This document shows positions 34,645-43,833 of a stretch of DNA of 64,000 bases, in pieces. The notes below the pieces were generated by a model. It was not told the DNA's origin and ran no database searches. It saw only the letters and a program-made list of their open reading frames with translations. The translations under genes and the position numbers were made by a program. This DNA comes from Desulfobulbaceae bacterium (GTDB lineage Bacteria; Desulfobacterota; Desulfobulbia; Desulfobulbales; SURF-16). Each line of letters opens with the position of its first letter. Within the stretch, counting starts at the first letter, position 1. The stretch spans positions 10,310 to 74,309 of the forward strand of contig JALNXE010000008.1 in NCBI GenBank assembly GCA_023230525.1, in the 5' to 3' direction.

Positions 34645-35847
34645 ATGAGTTGGCAATTGGTGTCTCGGGGTATCGTAAAAGCGATTGTCGACGGTGTGAA
34701 TAGGCAAGTGAGCGGCTCACACGAATTTTGTTCCATGAAAAACTCTATCCCATTTTCAAATATGGCGACGGATGATTGGCTTGAGAGCGTCAGGCTGTGG
34801 CTTAAGTATGGCGCACCACTGATTGCACAGGCGCCCTCGCGTAAGTGTCCTGTATGCTGTGGTGATGGTAGAGCTTTATTTAATAGCCACGATGGGTATC
34901 CTTTTTCTGAATGCTGGTCGTGCGGGTGCTGGTATGTTCCTCATCAGATTGACGAGCGGCTTTTTGAAAAGTTTTTTGCGTGCTGCGGGTACGCGAAGGT
35001 TCTGGCAGATAGGATGATTGAGAAGCGGATCGGTGCCGAGATGACACAGACCGATCAAGCGCGGCTGGAAGGTTATTTTGATGAATTGATAATAAGTGTG
35101 CAGTCAGAATCGGCCAATATTCGTTATCTGGATGTCGGATGTGGGGTAGGCCATTCGGTCATGGTTGCGGGGCGGCGAGGTATTGATGCGTACGGTGTGG
35201 ATGTTAATAAAAAGGCCGTGGAAGTTGGGCGAAAAAAGGGATTGAGATTGTTTGATTCGTCGGATGATGTGCCGGAGAGGGAGTTTGAGTGGATTTCGTT
35301 TTGGGAAACGTTAGAGCACATGGTTGACCCATTGGCTGAGCTGAGTCGCTACAAGAATAGGCTTGCGCCGGATGGGCTTATTGCGTTAACGGTTCCCAAT
35401 TTGAACGGATTAGGAGTGCGGTTGCAGAAAGGGGACTGTTCGTACGTTCACGGGGGACGTGCTTGGGCCGGTCATGTCAACTGGTTTAATGTTGAGTTAC
35501 TTAAGGTATTGCTTGGGCGAGCCGGTTTGGATATTTTGTTCGTGGACGGTCAATTTGGACATAATTTATTTGATTTGATTTCGTACCTGCTTGGGGAGAG
35601 CCGAGCAGCGGCGGATTCGATAGCGGGTCCGAGGCACGAAATGAAGTTTCCGGTCTCGACTTTCGAGGCCGTTAACGCAATCGGCCCGGCAGTGACTCTT
35701 ATGGAGCGGCTAACGCTGACTTCACCGATCATTAAGGTTGTCGCATGTCGTTCTGAAGAAGCAGGACGACTTAATGACGTGAGGGAGAATTTGAACAGGA
35801 GTAGGCGATCTGATTTGGCGGCACAGGCGCTTGTGTTGGGATCTTGA
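34645..35847 (+). CDS. Class I SAM methyltransferase with N-terminal zinc-ribbon
   Basis: A 400-residue methyltransferase. Residues about 68-100 contain two C-x2-C type pairs (KCPVCCGDG and ECWSCGCW), a small zinc-ribbon common in sugar O- and C-methyltransferases. The SAM domain follows with motif I YLDVGCGVGHSV, SFWETLEHMVDP and a post-motif region with ALTVPNLNGLG. ATG 34645 is chosen because GGAGAGG lies seven bases upstream; the frame is open further upstream without a ribosome site. Its base composition is clearly lower in GC than the flanking AsnB genes, a sign of mosaic origin. It probably methylates a sugar of the polymer; the position is unknown. Confidence 0.85.
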   Translation: MSWQLVSRGIVKAIVDGVNRQVSGSHEFCSMKNSIPFSNMATDDWLESVRLWLKYGAPLIAQAPSRKCPVCCGDGRALFNSHDGYPFSECWSCGCWYVPHQIDERLFEKFFACCGYAKVLADRMIEKRIGAEMTQTDQARLEGYFDELIISVQSESANIRYLDVGCGVGHSVMVAGRRGIDAYGVDVNKKAVEVGRKKGLRLFDSSDDVPEREFEWISFWETLEHMVDPLAELSRYKNRLAPDGLIALTVPNLNGLGVRLQKGDCSYVHGGRAWAGHVNWFNVELLKVLLGRAGLDILFVDGQFGHNLFDLISYLLGESRAAADSIAGPRHEMKFPVSTFEAVNAIGPAVTLMERLTLTSPIIKVVACRSEEAGRLNDVRENLNRSRRSDLAAQALVLGS

Positions 35848-35971
35848 GCTTACTGTTTGTCGTTTTGGAGTCAGAGTTTGAGCTGCGCCGATCCCCGTGA
35901 AGCCGTCTTGTCTGCCTGAGGGGGCGCGTTGCTATTTCGTAATTGCGATGTTAAAAGTTAGTTGGTGAAAT

Positions 35972-37846
35972 GTGAAAGTAATATGTGCAACCCACTCGAG
36001 CAGGCCCTTTGTTGAAGCTCGGGCTTCCATAAATGCCCTGGAAACCAGGTTTGGCCATCGTGATGATGTTTCCAATGTGGAACTTATTTCCTTTCCCGGA
36101 ACCCTGGATGCGATTCCGTTTACGGGGCAGTTGACTCTCTGGGAGGTCGATCCCGAGAACCCGGGCATCTTGCGTTTTCTCCATGCCTACAGTCCTGATT
36201 ACAAGATTCAGTTCGCCGCCTTTGCTGGTTCAAAATTGCTTGTTTACGGTTCCGACCGCCTGGAAATTTTTGACCATGAGTTTAATTTGGTTGCAACGGT
36301 ACGGGACCGGTGGATGGTTGGCGGGCATACGGTATATCCGGGAGGGGACGGGACCGCCTGGGTTACGGCGGCCCCTGCCAATGCAGTGCTGCAGGTCGAT
36401 TTGGATCAGCTTCAGGTGGTGAAACGGATTCGGATGCCGGAATGCTACGGCAGAGGCATGCAACTGCGCGAAGAGGACGATCTGCATGCCCATGTTATTC
36501 CCACCGACATTCAGCCGACCCACATCAACAGCGCGGTGCCATACCGTAAGGGATTGTTGGTGACATTCTGGAATCAAGGGGTTGTCGGTCATCTCGGCTT
36601 CGACGGCAGCTATCGAGAGATCACTCGTGGGTTTCGTGGCGCTCACGGCGGGCGCCCGCTTGCAGCCACTGGAGAGGTCTTGCTCACCGACAGCCCCGCC
36701 GGATTGTTGTGGTTCCTTGATTTCGAAAGTGGAACGATCCACCGGCGCCTGCAACTTGATTCACGCTGGGTCCATGACGCGGATTTTGTCGACTCCGACC
36801 ACCTTGTGACAGGACTTTCTGACCATAATGAACTGCGCGTAATCAAAGCGGCCACTGGCGCAGAAGTCAGCAGCATCGATTGCAGTCCGTTCGGTGCGTC
36901 GGTGATGTTTGTCAATGTTTGCGAGGTGAATGATGTGTGGCAACGGACCCTGCAAAACAAAAAGGTGGTCGCGATTGTACCAACCGGGGCAGATGATGGC
37001 CTGAATCTTGAGGATGTGCCGATGCCCAAATTGGGGGAATTGCGCTCATGGTCGCTGGTGGAGGGGTTTGGAGTGGAACTGGAGGTGATTATACGCTCCG
37101 CCCGGGCGTTGCGACACGAATATCTGCTCCGCAGTGCGCCGTTTCTGTTGAGACAAGGTGATTATCGATTTGGTGCGCATTTGCAATGCCGCTTAGGCGA
37201 ATTGATGCTTGGACTTCTGGACAAGCGTGGAAATCGATGGCTGGCCAACCCTGCCTTCAATGCGATTAATTCTAAGTGTGCAGTGAATTTCAGTCTGTCT
37301 GAGGACCGCATGTGCGAATTGGTGTTGAGTGCTGCCAACGCCAGTAATGCTACCCCGGTGGATACGGCTGTTCAGTCGATCTCACTACGGCGTGTGGTTG
37401 GCGAGGCAGACGGAAACAAAGAGGTAGATTTCAAGCAGCCGGAGAGCGCAACTGCGCTTAGCTGGCAATGGGCGAATCCATCCATCTTAAAGGAGGGTGC
37501 CCACGCGTTGGTGCTGGGGACGCCGGTTCGATATGATTACCTGCTCCAAAGTTCTAAACAGATGATGCGGCCAGGATTGTATCGTCTGACCGCCATGGTT
37601 TGGTGCTTATCTGGACGGGTTGTTGTTGGTGTGTTGGGCCCTGGCAGCAGTGGATGGATTGTCCAATTGGAGCCCTCGATGAACGGCGGTATTTCTTTGA
37701 TGGATTTCGAGGTAAAGGAGTCGGGAAAGTATCGAGTGGTGGTCAGTGCCAACAATGCGGACGGTCCGCGTCCGATCCAGGCGTTGATTCAGGGGGTTTT
37801 TCTCCAATACATATCCAGCCGAACTTCGGTGAGGCAGTCTGGCTAA
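35972..37846 (+). CDS. Beta-propeller protein with two tandem beta-sandwich modules
   Basis: A 624-residue protein with no assigned function. Residues 1-345 look like a WD/YVTN-type beta-propeller (LLVYGSDRLEIFDHEFNLVATV, TAWVTAAPANAVLQVDLD, VLLTDSPAGLLWFLDFESG as repeating strands); sequences like DLHAHVIPTDIQPTHINSA are reminiscent of DUF4915-type propellers. Residues about 370-475 and 515-615 are two copies of the recurring module: HEYLLRSA / YDYLLQSS, QGDYRF / RPGLYRL, GELMLGLLD / GRVVVGVLG, LVLSAANASN / YRVVVSANNADGP and LRRV / LQYI. The start is GTG (35972), and no signal peptide is visible. It lies between a methyltransferase and the AsnB pair. A glycan-binding assembly or scaffold role is inference. 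Confidence 0.7.
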   Translation: MKVICATHSSRPFVEARASINALETRFGHRDDVSNVELISFPGTLDAIPFTGQLTLWEVDPENPGILRFLHAYSPDYKIQFAAFAGSKLLVYGSDRLEIFDHEFNLVATVRDRWMVGGHTVYPGGDGTAWVTAAPANAVLQVDLDQLQVVKRIRMPECYGRGMQLREEDDLHAHVIPTDIQPTHINSAVPYRKGLLVTFWNQGVVGHLGFDGSYREITRGFRGAHGGRPLAATGEVLLTDSPAGLLWFLDFESGTIHRRLQLDSRWVHDADFVDSDHLVTGLSDHNELRVIKAATGAEVSSIDCSPFGASVMFVNVCEVNDVWQRTLQNKKVVAIVPTGADDGLNLEDVPMPKLGELRSWSLVEGFGVELEVIIRSARALRHEYLLRSAPFLLRQGDYRFGAHLQCRLGELMLGLLDKRGNRWLANPAFNAINSKCAVNFSLSEDRMCELVLSAANASNATPVDTAVQSISLRRVVGEADGNKEVDFKQPESATALSWQWANPSILKEGAHALVLGTPVRYDYLLQSSKQMMRPGLYRLTAMVWCLSGRVVVGVLGPGSSGWIVQLEPSMNGGISLMDFEVKESGKYRVVVSANNADGPRPIQALIQGVFLQYISSRTSVRQSG

Positions 37847-37866
37847 CTGGGAAGGAGTAACAGGAA

Positions 37867-39876
37867 TTGTGCGGTTTTGTTGGTAGCTATTTGCCGCTTG
37901 GCGGTGAGATCTGCGACACAATAGTCCTTGAGCGCATGCGCGATCGCATGATTCATCGCGGTCCCGATGGCGCAGGTCTCTGGCGGGCGGAGGACGGTCG
38001 CTGCGGCTTGGCGCACCGGCGCCTGTCGATCATCGACTTATCGGAGGCCGCGGCCCAACCGATGCCCAACCAGGATGGTTCTGTCATCCTGGCGTTCAAC
38101 GGAGAAATCTATAATCATGCCGAGATCCGGGCTGAACTGACGGCGCTGAAAAAATATGCTTGGCGCACTGATCATTCCGATACCGAAGTTCTGCTGCACG
38201 CCTATGAGGAGTGGGGGCTGGATTGCGTCCAGCGCTTCCATGGCATGTTCGCCTTTGCCATCTATGATCGTCGAGACCGGGAGTGTCCGGTCTTGCATCT
38301 GGTCCGCGATCGGGTCGGCATCAAGCCGCTCTATTTTGCCAGGACTGCGCGCGGTGAGTGGCTGTTCGGTTCCGAAATCCGTGCCCTTTTGGCCCATCCC
38401 GATCTTACAGCGGAGATGGACCGGACTGCCTTCTGGCATTACCTCACCTTCATCGTCACCCCGGCGCCGATGACCCTGTTCAAGGGCATCTTCAAGCTGC
38501 CCGCCGGCCATTCCATCAGCATCGATTTTACCGGGCGCGCCGTGGCCCGGCAGTATTGGGACTGCAACCCTGCCGCCCTTGGTCTGCTGACCGAGGCCGA
38601 TCTCAGTGAGGAAGAGGCGGTGAAACGTTTGATGGACCTGCTCAGAAAATCCATCGAACGTCGGATGGTGTCGGATGTGCCCTTTGGCGTCCTGCTCTCG
38701 GGTGGGGTCGATTCCAGCATGAACGTGGCCCTGATGAGCGAACTGATGGAGCGGCCGGTCACAACCTTCACCATCGGCTATGAGGGTGAAGAACAGAGCA
38801 ATGAGTTCCGCTGGGCCAGGCAGGTAAGCGAGCGCTACCGGACCGATCATCACGAAGCCTTGATCAGCCGCAGGGACGCCCAGGATTTTTTGCCGCTGCT
38901 GGTGCAGTTGCAGGACGAACCCATCGCCGATAATGTCTGCATCCCGCTCTACTTTTTGGCCAAGCTGGTAAAGGAATCCGGCACCACCGTGGTGCAGGTG
39001 GGAGAGGGGGCGGATGAGAATCTGCTCGGTTACTGGTGGGTGGAGCATTATCGCAAAAAGCAGGAAACGGTTTTCGACCCGGTGCGCCAACGCGGTCGTG
39101 TTGCTTGGTGGCAGCGCCTGTGGTCACGGGGAAAGAAAAACCTGCCCGGATTTTCTTCCGAGGACATGGATATTCAGCAACGGGCAAGAGCGGGGCAGGA
39201 ACTCTTCTGGGGCGGCGCGGTATGCTGGCGGGGGCAGATGCGTGAGCAACTGACTCCCGATACGGGGCCCTTTGCCGGGACGGTGGAGTGTCCGGTGGAA
39301 GGGTTGCTGCCCATGGCCTTTGGTGGGCTGGACAGCCATGCGGTGGTTTCCCACTATCTGGGTCCGTTGGCGGGAAGGCTGCATCATCCTGAGGTCCTGC
39401 AAAAAATACCCTATATGGAAATGAAGCTTCGCCTGCCCGAGCATCTGCTGATGCGGGTGGATAAACTGACCATGGCACATTCGATAGAGGCGCGGGTACC
39501 GTTCCTGGATCATGACCTGGTTGAATTCGCCACCCGCTGTCCGCCCTCCTACAAACTGCGTGACGGCATCGGCAAACTCCTGTTGAAAAAAGGCGCCGAG
39601 CCGTATCTGGATCGGGATATCATTTACCGCAAGAAGCAGGGCTTTGGGGCGCCGATGGAGTCCTGGTATAAAGACCCCGATTTCGGCGCGCGTTCGGTGG
39701 CTGCTTTCCAACGTTCTCGGCTGGCCAAGGATGGATTCTTCGATAACGGCTATTTCCTGGATTTGCTCAAGCACCAGATGGGCAGCGGCGGCGGCTACAG
39801 CTTTCATCTCTGGACGGTGATGAATGCTGTTTTATGGTACGAATCCTGGATTGAAGGCAAGAAAGACTGCTTTTGA
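37867..39876 (+). CDS. AsnB-type glutamine amidotransferase, copy 1
   Basis: Glutamine-hydrolysing asparagine-synthetase-family amidotransferase (669 residues). Residues 1-210 are a class II glutaminase with Cys2 as nucleophile, followed by FVGSYL, RGPDGAGLW, LAHRRLSIIDL and FNGEIYN. The synthetase domain has PP-loop LLSGGVDSS and VGEGADENLLGYWW. The start is an unusual TTG (37867) immediately before the Cys codon, with GGAG nine bases upstream. Because Cys2 must become the N-terminus, this start is essentially fixed. In surface-polysaccharide loci such enzymes amidate uronic acids to uronamides instead of making free asparagine; that role here is inferred from context and from the tandem paralogue. 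Confidence 0.92.
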   Translation: MCGFVGSYLPLGGEICDTIVLERMRDRMIHRGPDGAGLWRAEDGRCGLAHRRLSIIDLSEAAAQPMPNQDGSVILAFNGEIYNHAEIRAELTALKKYAWRTDHSDTEVLLHAYEEWGLDCVQRFHGMFAFAIYDRRDRECPVLHLVRDRVGIKPLYFARTARGEWLFGSEIRALLAHPDLTAEMDRTAFWHYLTFIVTPAPMTLFKGIFKLPAGHSISIDFTGRAVARQYWDCNPAALGLLTEADLSEEEAVKRLMDLLRKSIERRMVSDVPFGVLLSGGVDSSMNVALMSELMERPVTTFTIGYEGEEQSNEFRWARQVSERYRTDHHEALISRRDAQDFLPLLVQLQDEPIADNVCIPLYFLAKLVKESGTTVVQVGEGADENLLGYWWVEHYRKKQETVFDPVRQRGRVAWWQRLWSRGKKNLPGFSSEDMDIQQRARAGQELFWGGAVCWRGQMREQLTPDTGPFAGTVECPVEGLLPMAFGGLDSHAVVSHYLGPLAGRLHHPEVLQKIPYMEMKLRLPEHLLMRVDKLTMAHSIEARVPFLDHDLVEFATRCPPSYKLRDGIGKLLLKKGAEPYLDRDIIYRKKQGFGAPMESWYKDPDFGARSVAAFQRSRLAKDGFFDNGYFLDLLKHQMGSGGGYSFHLWTVMNAVLWYESWIEGKKDCF

Positions 39877-39894
39877 CGGAGTTGATGCGAACAT

Positions 39895-41901
39895 ATGTGC
39901 GGCATTGCCGGAATTTACAATTATGCTGGTTCTTCAACGGTCAGCCGGAACGTACTGATAGCCATGCGCGATGCAATGGTTCATCGCGGACCGGATGGTG
40001 CGGGACTTTGGGTTGCGACCGACGGTCGGATCGGGCTGGCCCATCGGCGGTTGTCAATTATTGACCTTGATGAGAGTGCTGCGCAGCCAATGAGCAACGA
40101 AGATGGTCTGGTCCAGGTTACATTTAACGGTGAGATTTACAACCATCTTTCGCTGCGTGCGGAGCTGGCCACAGCGGGCCATAGGTTCCGAACCGACCAT
40201 TCCGATACCGAGGTCCTGGTCCACGGTTACGAAGAATGGGGCATTGACGGCCTGTTGCAGCGTTTGCACGGGATGTGGGGTTTTGCTGTGTGGGATGCGC
40301 GGGAAAGGCGCTTGACTCTCGCCCGCGATCGGGTCGGAATCAAACCGGTCTATTTCGCGCTCCACAACGGTGCTCTCTTGTTTGCCTCCGAAATCAAGGC
40401 ACTGTTGGAATACCCTGGACTGGAGCGGGAAATCTCGCCGCGTGCCATGTACCACTACCTCAGTTTTCTTACCACTCCTGCGCCCATGACCATGTTTCGC
40501 GGTATTTACAAGCTGCCGGCAGGCCACTATCTTCAGGTGGATGGGAGCGGCCGGCTCAGGGCACAGCGCTATTGGGACGCCTTGCCCGGTTCCGGCATCG
40601 ACCAGCGGGAGCTGGTCGGACTCTCCCCACGGGGCCGCGAAGAATTCTACGTGCGCGGAATCCGTGAGCACCTCGAAAAGGCGGTTGAGAAACGGATGAT
40701 GTCCGATGTGCCCTTCGGCGCCTTTCTCTCCGGCGGGATCGACTCCTCGACCAACGTCGCTCTGATGGGGCGTTACACTGACAGGCCGGTCAACACCTTC
40801 TCGGTGGGCTTCAAGGATCACACCCATCTCAACGAGTTGGACTATGCCGAGCGGGTGGCCAAGCTGTTTGGAACCCGCCATCACGAGGTCCTGATTGATG
40901 AGCAGGATATGATCGGTTACCTCGACGATCTCATTCTTCACCAGGACGAACCAATCGCGGACTGGGTCTGCATTCCGCTCTATTTCGTCTCCAAGCTGGC
41001 CCGTGACAGCGGGGTGACGGTGGTTCAGGTTGGAGAAGGAGCGGACGAACAGTTCTGCGGTTACGCCAGCTACATGGGTTATCTGCGCCTGTACCAACGC
41101 TATTGGCAACCCTTCCGTCGGCTACCAGGACTGTTGAAGCATCTCGCGGCAGGGGCCGCCGGCAAGATAGCCGGGTTCCATCCCCGTTTCGAGATGTATG
41201 CCGACATCGTCGGCCGGGCCGCCGATGACCGCGAGCACTTCTGGAGCGGCGCGACCTTCTTCTGGGAAAGCCAAAAAAAAAGGCTTATCCGCTCAGGCGG
41301 AATTCCGGAAGAGAATATCTCGCCCGAACTTGTGGATTGTGGCCTGCTCCCCGAGTCGTATCTTGAAACGGATAGCTTTGAGATAATCCGCTCCTTCCGC
41401 GACCGCATCGAGACAGCATGCCCTGGGCAGGACGTTCTCACCCGCATGATCTATAACGAGTTTAAATTGCGCCTGCCGGAATTGCTGTTGATGCGGGTGG
41501 ACAAGATAACCATGGCCAACTCGCTGGAGGCCCGGGTCCCGTTTCTCGATCATGAACTGGTGCAGTTCACCATGGACATCCCGATGGAGGATAAGGTTCG
41601 TGGCGGCCAGGCCAAGTATCTCTTGAAAAAAGCGGTAAAAGGATGGATCCCCGACGATATCATCAATCGTAAGAAAATGGGGTTCGGCGCGCCGATGGCG
41701 CAGTGGCTGCAAGGGGATTTTGGGAATTATGTTGAGAACAGGCTGCTCGCCTCACCGCTCCTGAGCCATGGCTATTTCGATGGTGACTACATAAGGGGGC
41801 TGTTTCGCGACCATAGGTTGGGACGACGCGACAACGCCGGCTACATCTGGGTGCTGTTTAATCTCGGCGCCTGGTACGAACATTGGCTCAAGCCGGATTG
41901 A
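39895..41901 (+). CDS. AsnB-type glutamine amidotransferase, copy 2
   Basis: Second amidotransferase (668 residues) following the first with an 18 bp gap. Cys2 nucleophile in MCGIAGIYNY, RGPDGAGLW, AHRRLSIIDLDESAAQPMSN, then synthetase PP-loop FLSGGIDSS and VGEGADEQFCGYASYMGYL. C-terminal blocks LRLPELLLMRVDKITMANSLEARVPFLDHEL (split here as LLLMRVDKITMANS and EARVPFLDHEL) match the family and the first copy. It starts at a normal ATG. The two copies are clearly homologous along their whole length but diverged, so they probably amidate different residues or positions of the polymer. Neither has a signal peptide. Confidence 0.92.
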   Translation: MCGIAGIYNYAGSSTVSRNVLIAMRDAMVHRGPDGAGLWVATDGRIGLAHRRLSIIDLDESAAQPMSNEDGLVQVTFNGEIYNHLSLRAELATAGHRFRTDHSDTEVLVHGYEEWGIDGLLQRLHGMWGFAVWDARERRLTLARDRVGIKPVYFALHNGALLFASEIKALLEYPGLEREISPRAMYHYLSFLTTPAPMTMFRGIYKLPAGHYLQVDGSGRLRAQRYWDALPGSGIDQRELVGLSPRGREEFYVRGIREHLEKAVEKRMMSDVPFGAFLSGGIDSSTNVALMGRYTDRPVNTFSVGFKDHTHLNELDYAERVAKLFGTRHHEVLIDEQDMIGYLDDLILHQDEPIADWVCIPLYFVSKLARDSGVTVVQVGEGADEQFCGYASYMGYLRLYQRYWQPFRRLPGLLKHLAAGAAGKIAGFHPRFEMYADIVGRAADDREHFWSGATFFWESQKKRLIRSGGIPEENISPELVDCGLLPESYLETDSFEIIRSFRDRIETACPGQDVLTRMIYNEFKLRLPELLLMRVDKITMANSLEARVPFLDHELVQFTMDIPMEDKVRGGQAKYLLKKAVKGWIPDDIINRKKMGFGAPMAQWLQGDFGNYVENRLLASPLLSHGYFDGDYIRGLFRDHRLGRRDNAGYIWVLFNLGAWYEHWLKPD

Positions 41902-42174
41902 CTTTATGCATCAGGTGCTGATCATGGGGCCATGGGGCCGGTAATTTTCTAGTTCCACGGGTTTTGCCGGGGACGCAAAAGAATGAGCTTGTCCACCATG
42001 TCGTTATGCGACTCGGTATGAAGTAGTGCGAGATATAACGGAAGTATATTACAATCGGCAGAGACGACAGTATCTTAAACCTGTAACCAATGAAAAGCGA
42101 TATTATGAAAAACAGCCTGAGGACGTGAACCTTTTGGTCTTCACTATTTCCGGCCGAGGTCAAAAAAGATAGAT

Positions 42175-43476
42175 ATGAATTTTCTGAAAATCCGGTGGGT
42201 TCTACTAATTCTATCATTTTTCCTTATAGGTGCCGGGTTTCTTGCTGTCGCGGCCTGGGATTTGATGCTGGGGCCGATTTGTACAAGTTGCGAATCTGGT
42301 GGGGCCTGGGTGGAGCCGGCTTGGGTGAGACAGCCGGATTTAAATAATGCAGGGGGCAAGGTGTTGGCTGCAGAGCTATACCATTCACCGGAAATATCCG
42401 CGGACGGTGAAAGGGTGTATGTGTCGGCTGCAGGGGATGCGGGGTTTCGTTTGCAGTATAAGTTGGATCCCAGATTAGTTTATGAAGTAACTGTAGAGGG
42501 CGCTAATGAGAGCGGACATACGACGCTTCGTATTGGGAGGGATGGAAAAGTCAGTTATCATCCTGCGCCGGATGGCCAGATGGTTTACTCTATTTTCGGA
42601 GTCCGTTTATTGGAGTTGTTGATATATTCGGATAGTCCTTATCGCTACCGTCTGGATAAGGTTTCCATTCTTTTATGTCCTGAGTGCAAGAACGATGAAG
42701 AATTGCGGGCGGAGATACGGCGGCAGATTCCTGCTCTGGATATGATGTTCGCGGAACAGCCGCTCGATGCAGTCCGCCAGCTTCTGGATTGGGCCGCCAA
42801 TCGGGCGGATTATGCCTTCGGGCAAAGTATCGCCGCGCAGACGAATATTTCCCCGTTGTCGGCAGCCCAGATTTACTTTGGGGTGTTTGAGCCGAACCGC
42901 GGTGGGGTCTATTGCGGCGGCGAGGCGGAATTTTTTGATCGGATTCTCAAGCTGTTCGCTGTCGATTCGTTTATATGGAATTTCGGGGATCTCAAGGATG
43001 ACCTCACGCATGTGACGGTGGTAATAGCAGACCACTCCCTTAATAATACACGTTTTTTTGTTTTTGACCCGACCTTTAATTTAACTTTCCGCAGTTCAGA
43101 AAATGGGGAGTTGCTGGATATTGAGCAGGTTTTTGCCTTGATTCGCAAAGGCCAATGGGAGCAGATACACGCGGAAACACGGCCCTTGGAGCAGCGTGAT
43201 TTCCTGGTGCCAAAAGATGAGCCCCAGTCATGCAGGGAATTTCGGCAGGAGACGGAGGAGTGGCTGGTCTGTGGTTATCCCGGATACAGTATAGATGTCT
43301 ATCTTAATAATTGTGCATCACTATTCCAGGCAGGAGGATATCAAAAGGGGTTGCCGGGCTTTCTGGAATTGCTCATGAAGCGAAGTTTTCAGGTGGGGCC
43401 AAGCACCCAGCCTGGTACCAGGGAGAGCTTTATTCGGCTTCTTGCGCGTTATGGTATTCCGGTGGGCATGCCGTAA
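42175..43476 (+). CDS. Membrane-anchored transglutaminase-like protein
   Basis: A 433-residue protein with an N-terminal signal anchor (about residues 8-32, VLLILSFFLIGAGFLAVAAW) followed by a probably periplasmic body. Residues about 60-170 are beta-rich and resemble, distantly, the recurring sandwich module (VYEVTVEGANESG, TTLRIG, LLELLIYSD, RLDKVSIL). Residues about 195-310 have the transglutaminase/cysteine-protease fold with a plausible triad: Cys247 in GGVYCGGEAEF, His279 in LTHVTVVI and Asp298 in FFVFDPTFN. Family members in polysaccharide loci may join or cleave amide bonds, which is attractive next to two amidotransferases, but the substrate is unknown. Preceded by a 273 bp AT-rich gap (41902-42174) without a recognised gene; its own composition is also AT-rich. 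Confidence 0.75.
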   Translation: MNFLKIRWVLLILSFFLIGAGFLAVAAWDLMLGPICTSCESGGAWVEPAWVRQPDLNNAGGKVLAAELYHSPEISADGERVYVSAAGDAGFRLQYKLDPRLVYEVTVEGANESGHTTLRIGRDGKVSYHPAPDGQMVYSIFGVRLLELLIYSDSPYRYRLDKVSILLCPECKNDEELRAEIRRQIPALDMMFAEQPLDAVRQLLDWAANRADYAFGQSIAAQTNISPLSAAQIYFGVFEPNRGGVYCGGEAEFFDRILKLFAVDSFIWNFGDLKDDLTHVTVVIADHSLNNTRFFVFDPTFNLTFRSSENGELLDIEQVFALIRKGQWEQIHAETRPLEQRDFLVPKDEPQSCREFRQETEEWLVCGYPGYSIDVYLNNCASLFQAGGYQKGLPGFLELLMKRSFQVGPSTQPGTRESFIRLLARYGIPVGMP

Positions 43477-43833
43477 GCAAATGCCGACTGCAGAGCATTA
43501 ACTAGGATATGGCTTTGAAACATACAAAGAAGTTTGCGAATGGGTGATTTGCTGCGGTTGTGGTTGTGCCAGTGTGGCAAAAGCTGGGCGTTTAAAACAC
43601 TCTGAATAACTTTTTTGATGAAAACTCTTTTCGTATTGCGTACTCCGGAAATGCCGGATATCGTTTTCATGCTGTATTTGGTCGGGGGCAAGTTTCGAGG
43701 TGGCAGTTGAAAGACAGGGCTGGCTTGTGTTAACAACGGCTGTCGAAACCTTTGCAAGCGCACCAAGAACACCCAATCAAGTTAAAGTGAGAGGCTATGG
43801 ACATTATTTGATGTCCTTGCTCAAGGAGTCTCG
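43477..43833. other. Gene-free gap between transglutaminase-like and aminotransferase genes
   Basis: About 357 bp, AT-rich, with no coding sequence I can support. Overlapping short frames on both strands have no recognisable product. AAGGAG near 43817-43822 is the ribosome site of the aminotransferase gene. It may hold an internal promoter but no convincing box pair was seen. Confidence 0.5.

Noticed and set aside
37867..41901. Simple asparagine biosynthesis
   Set aside because: Two tandem copies within a polysaccharide locus argue for sugar carboxyl amidation, though the sequence alone does not exclude free asparagine synthesis.
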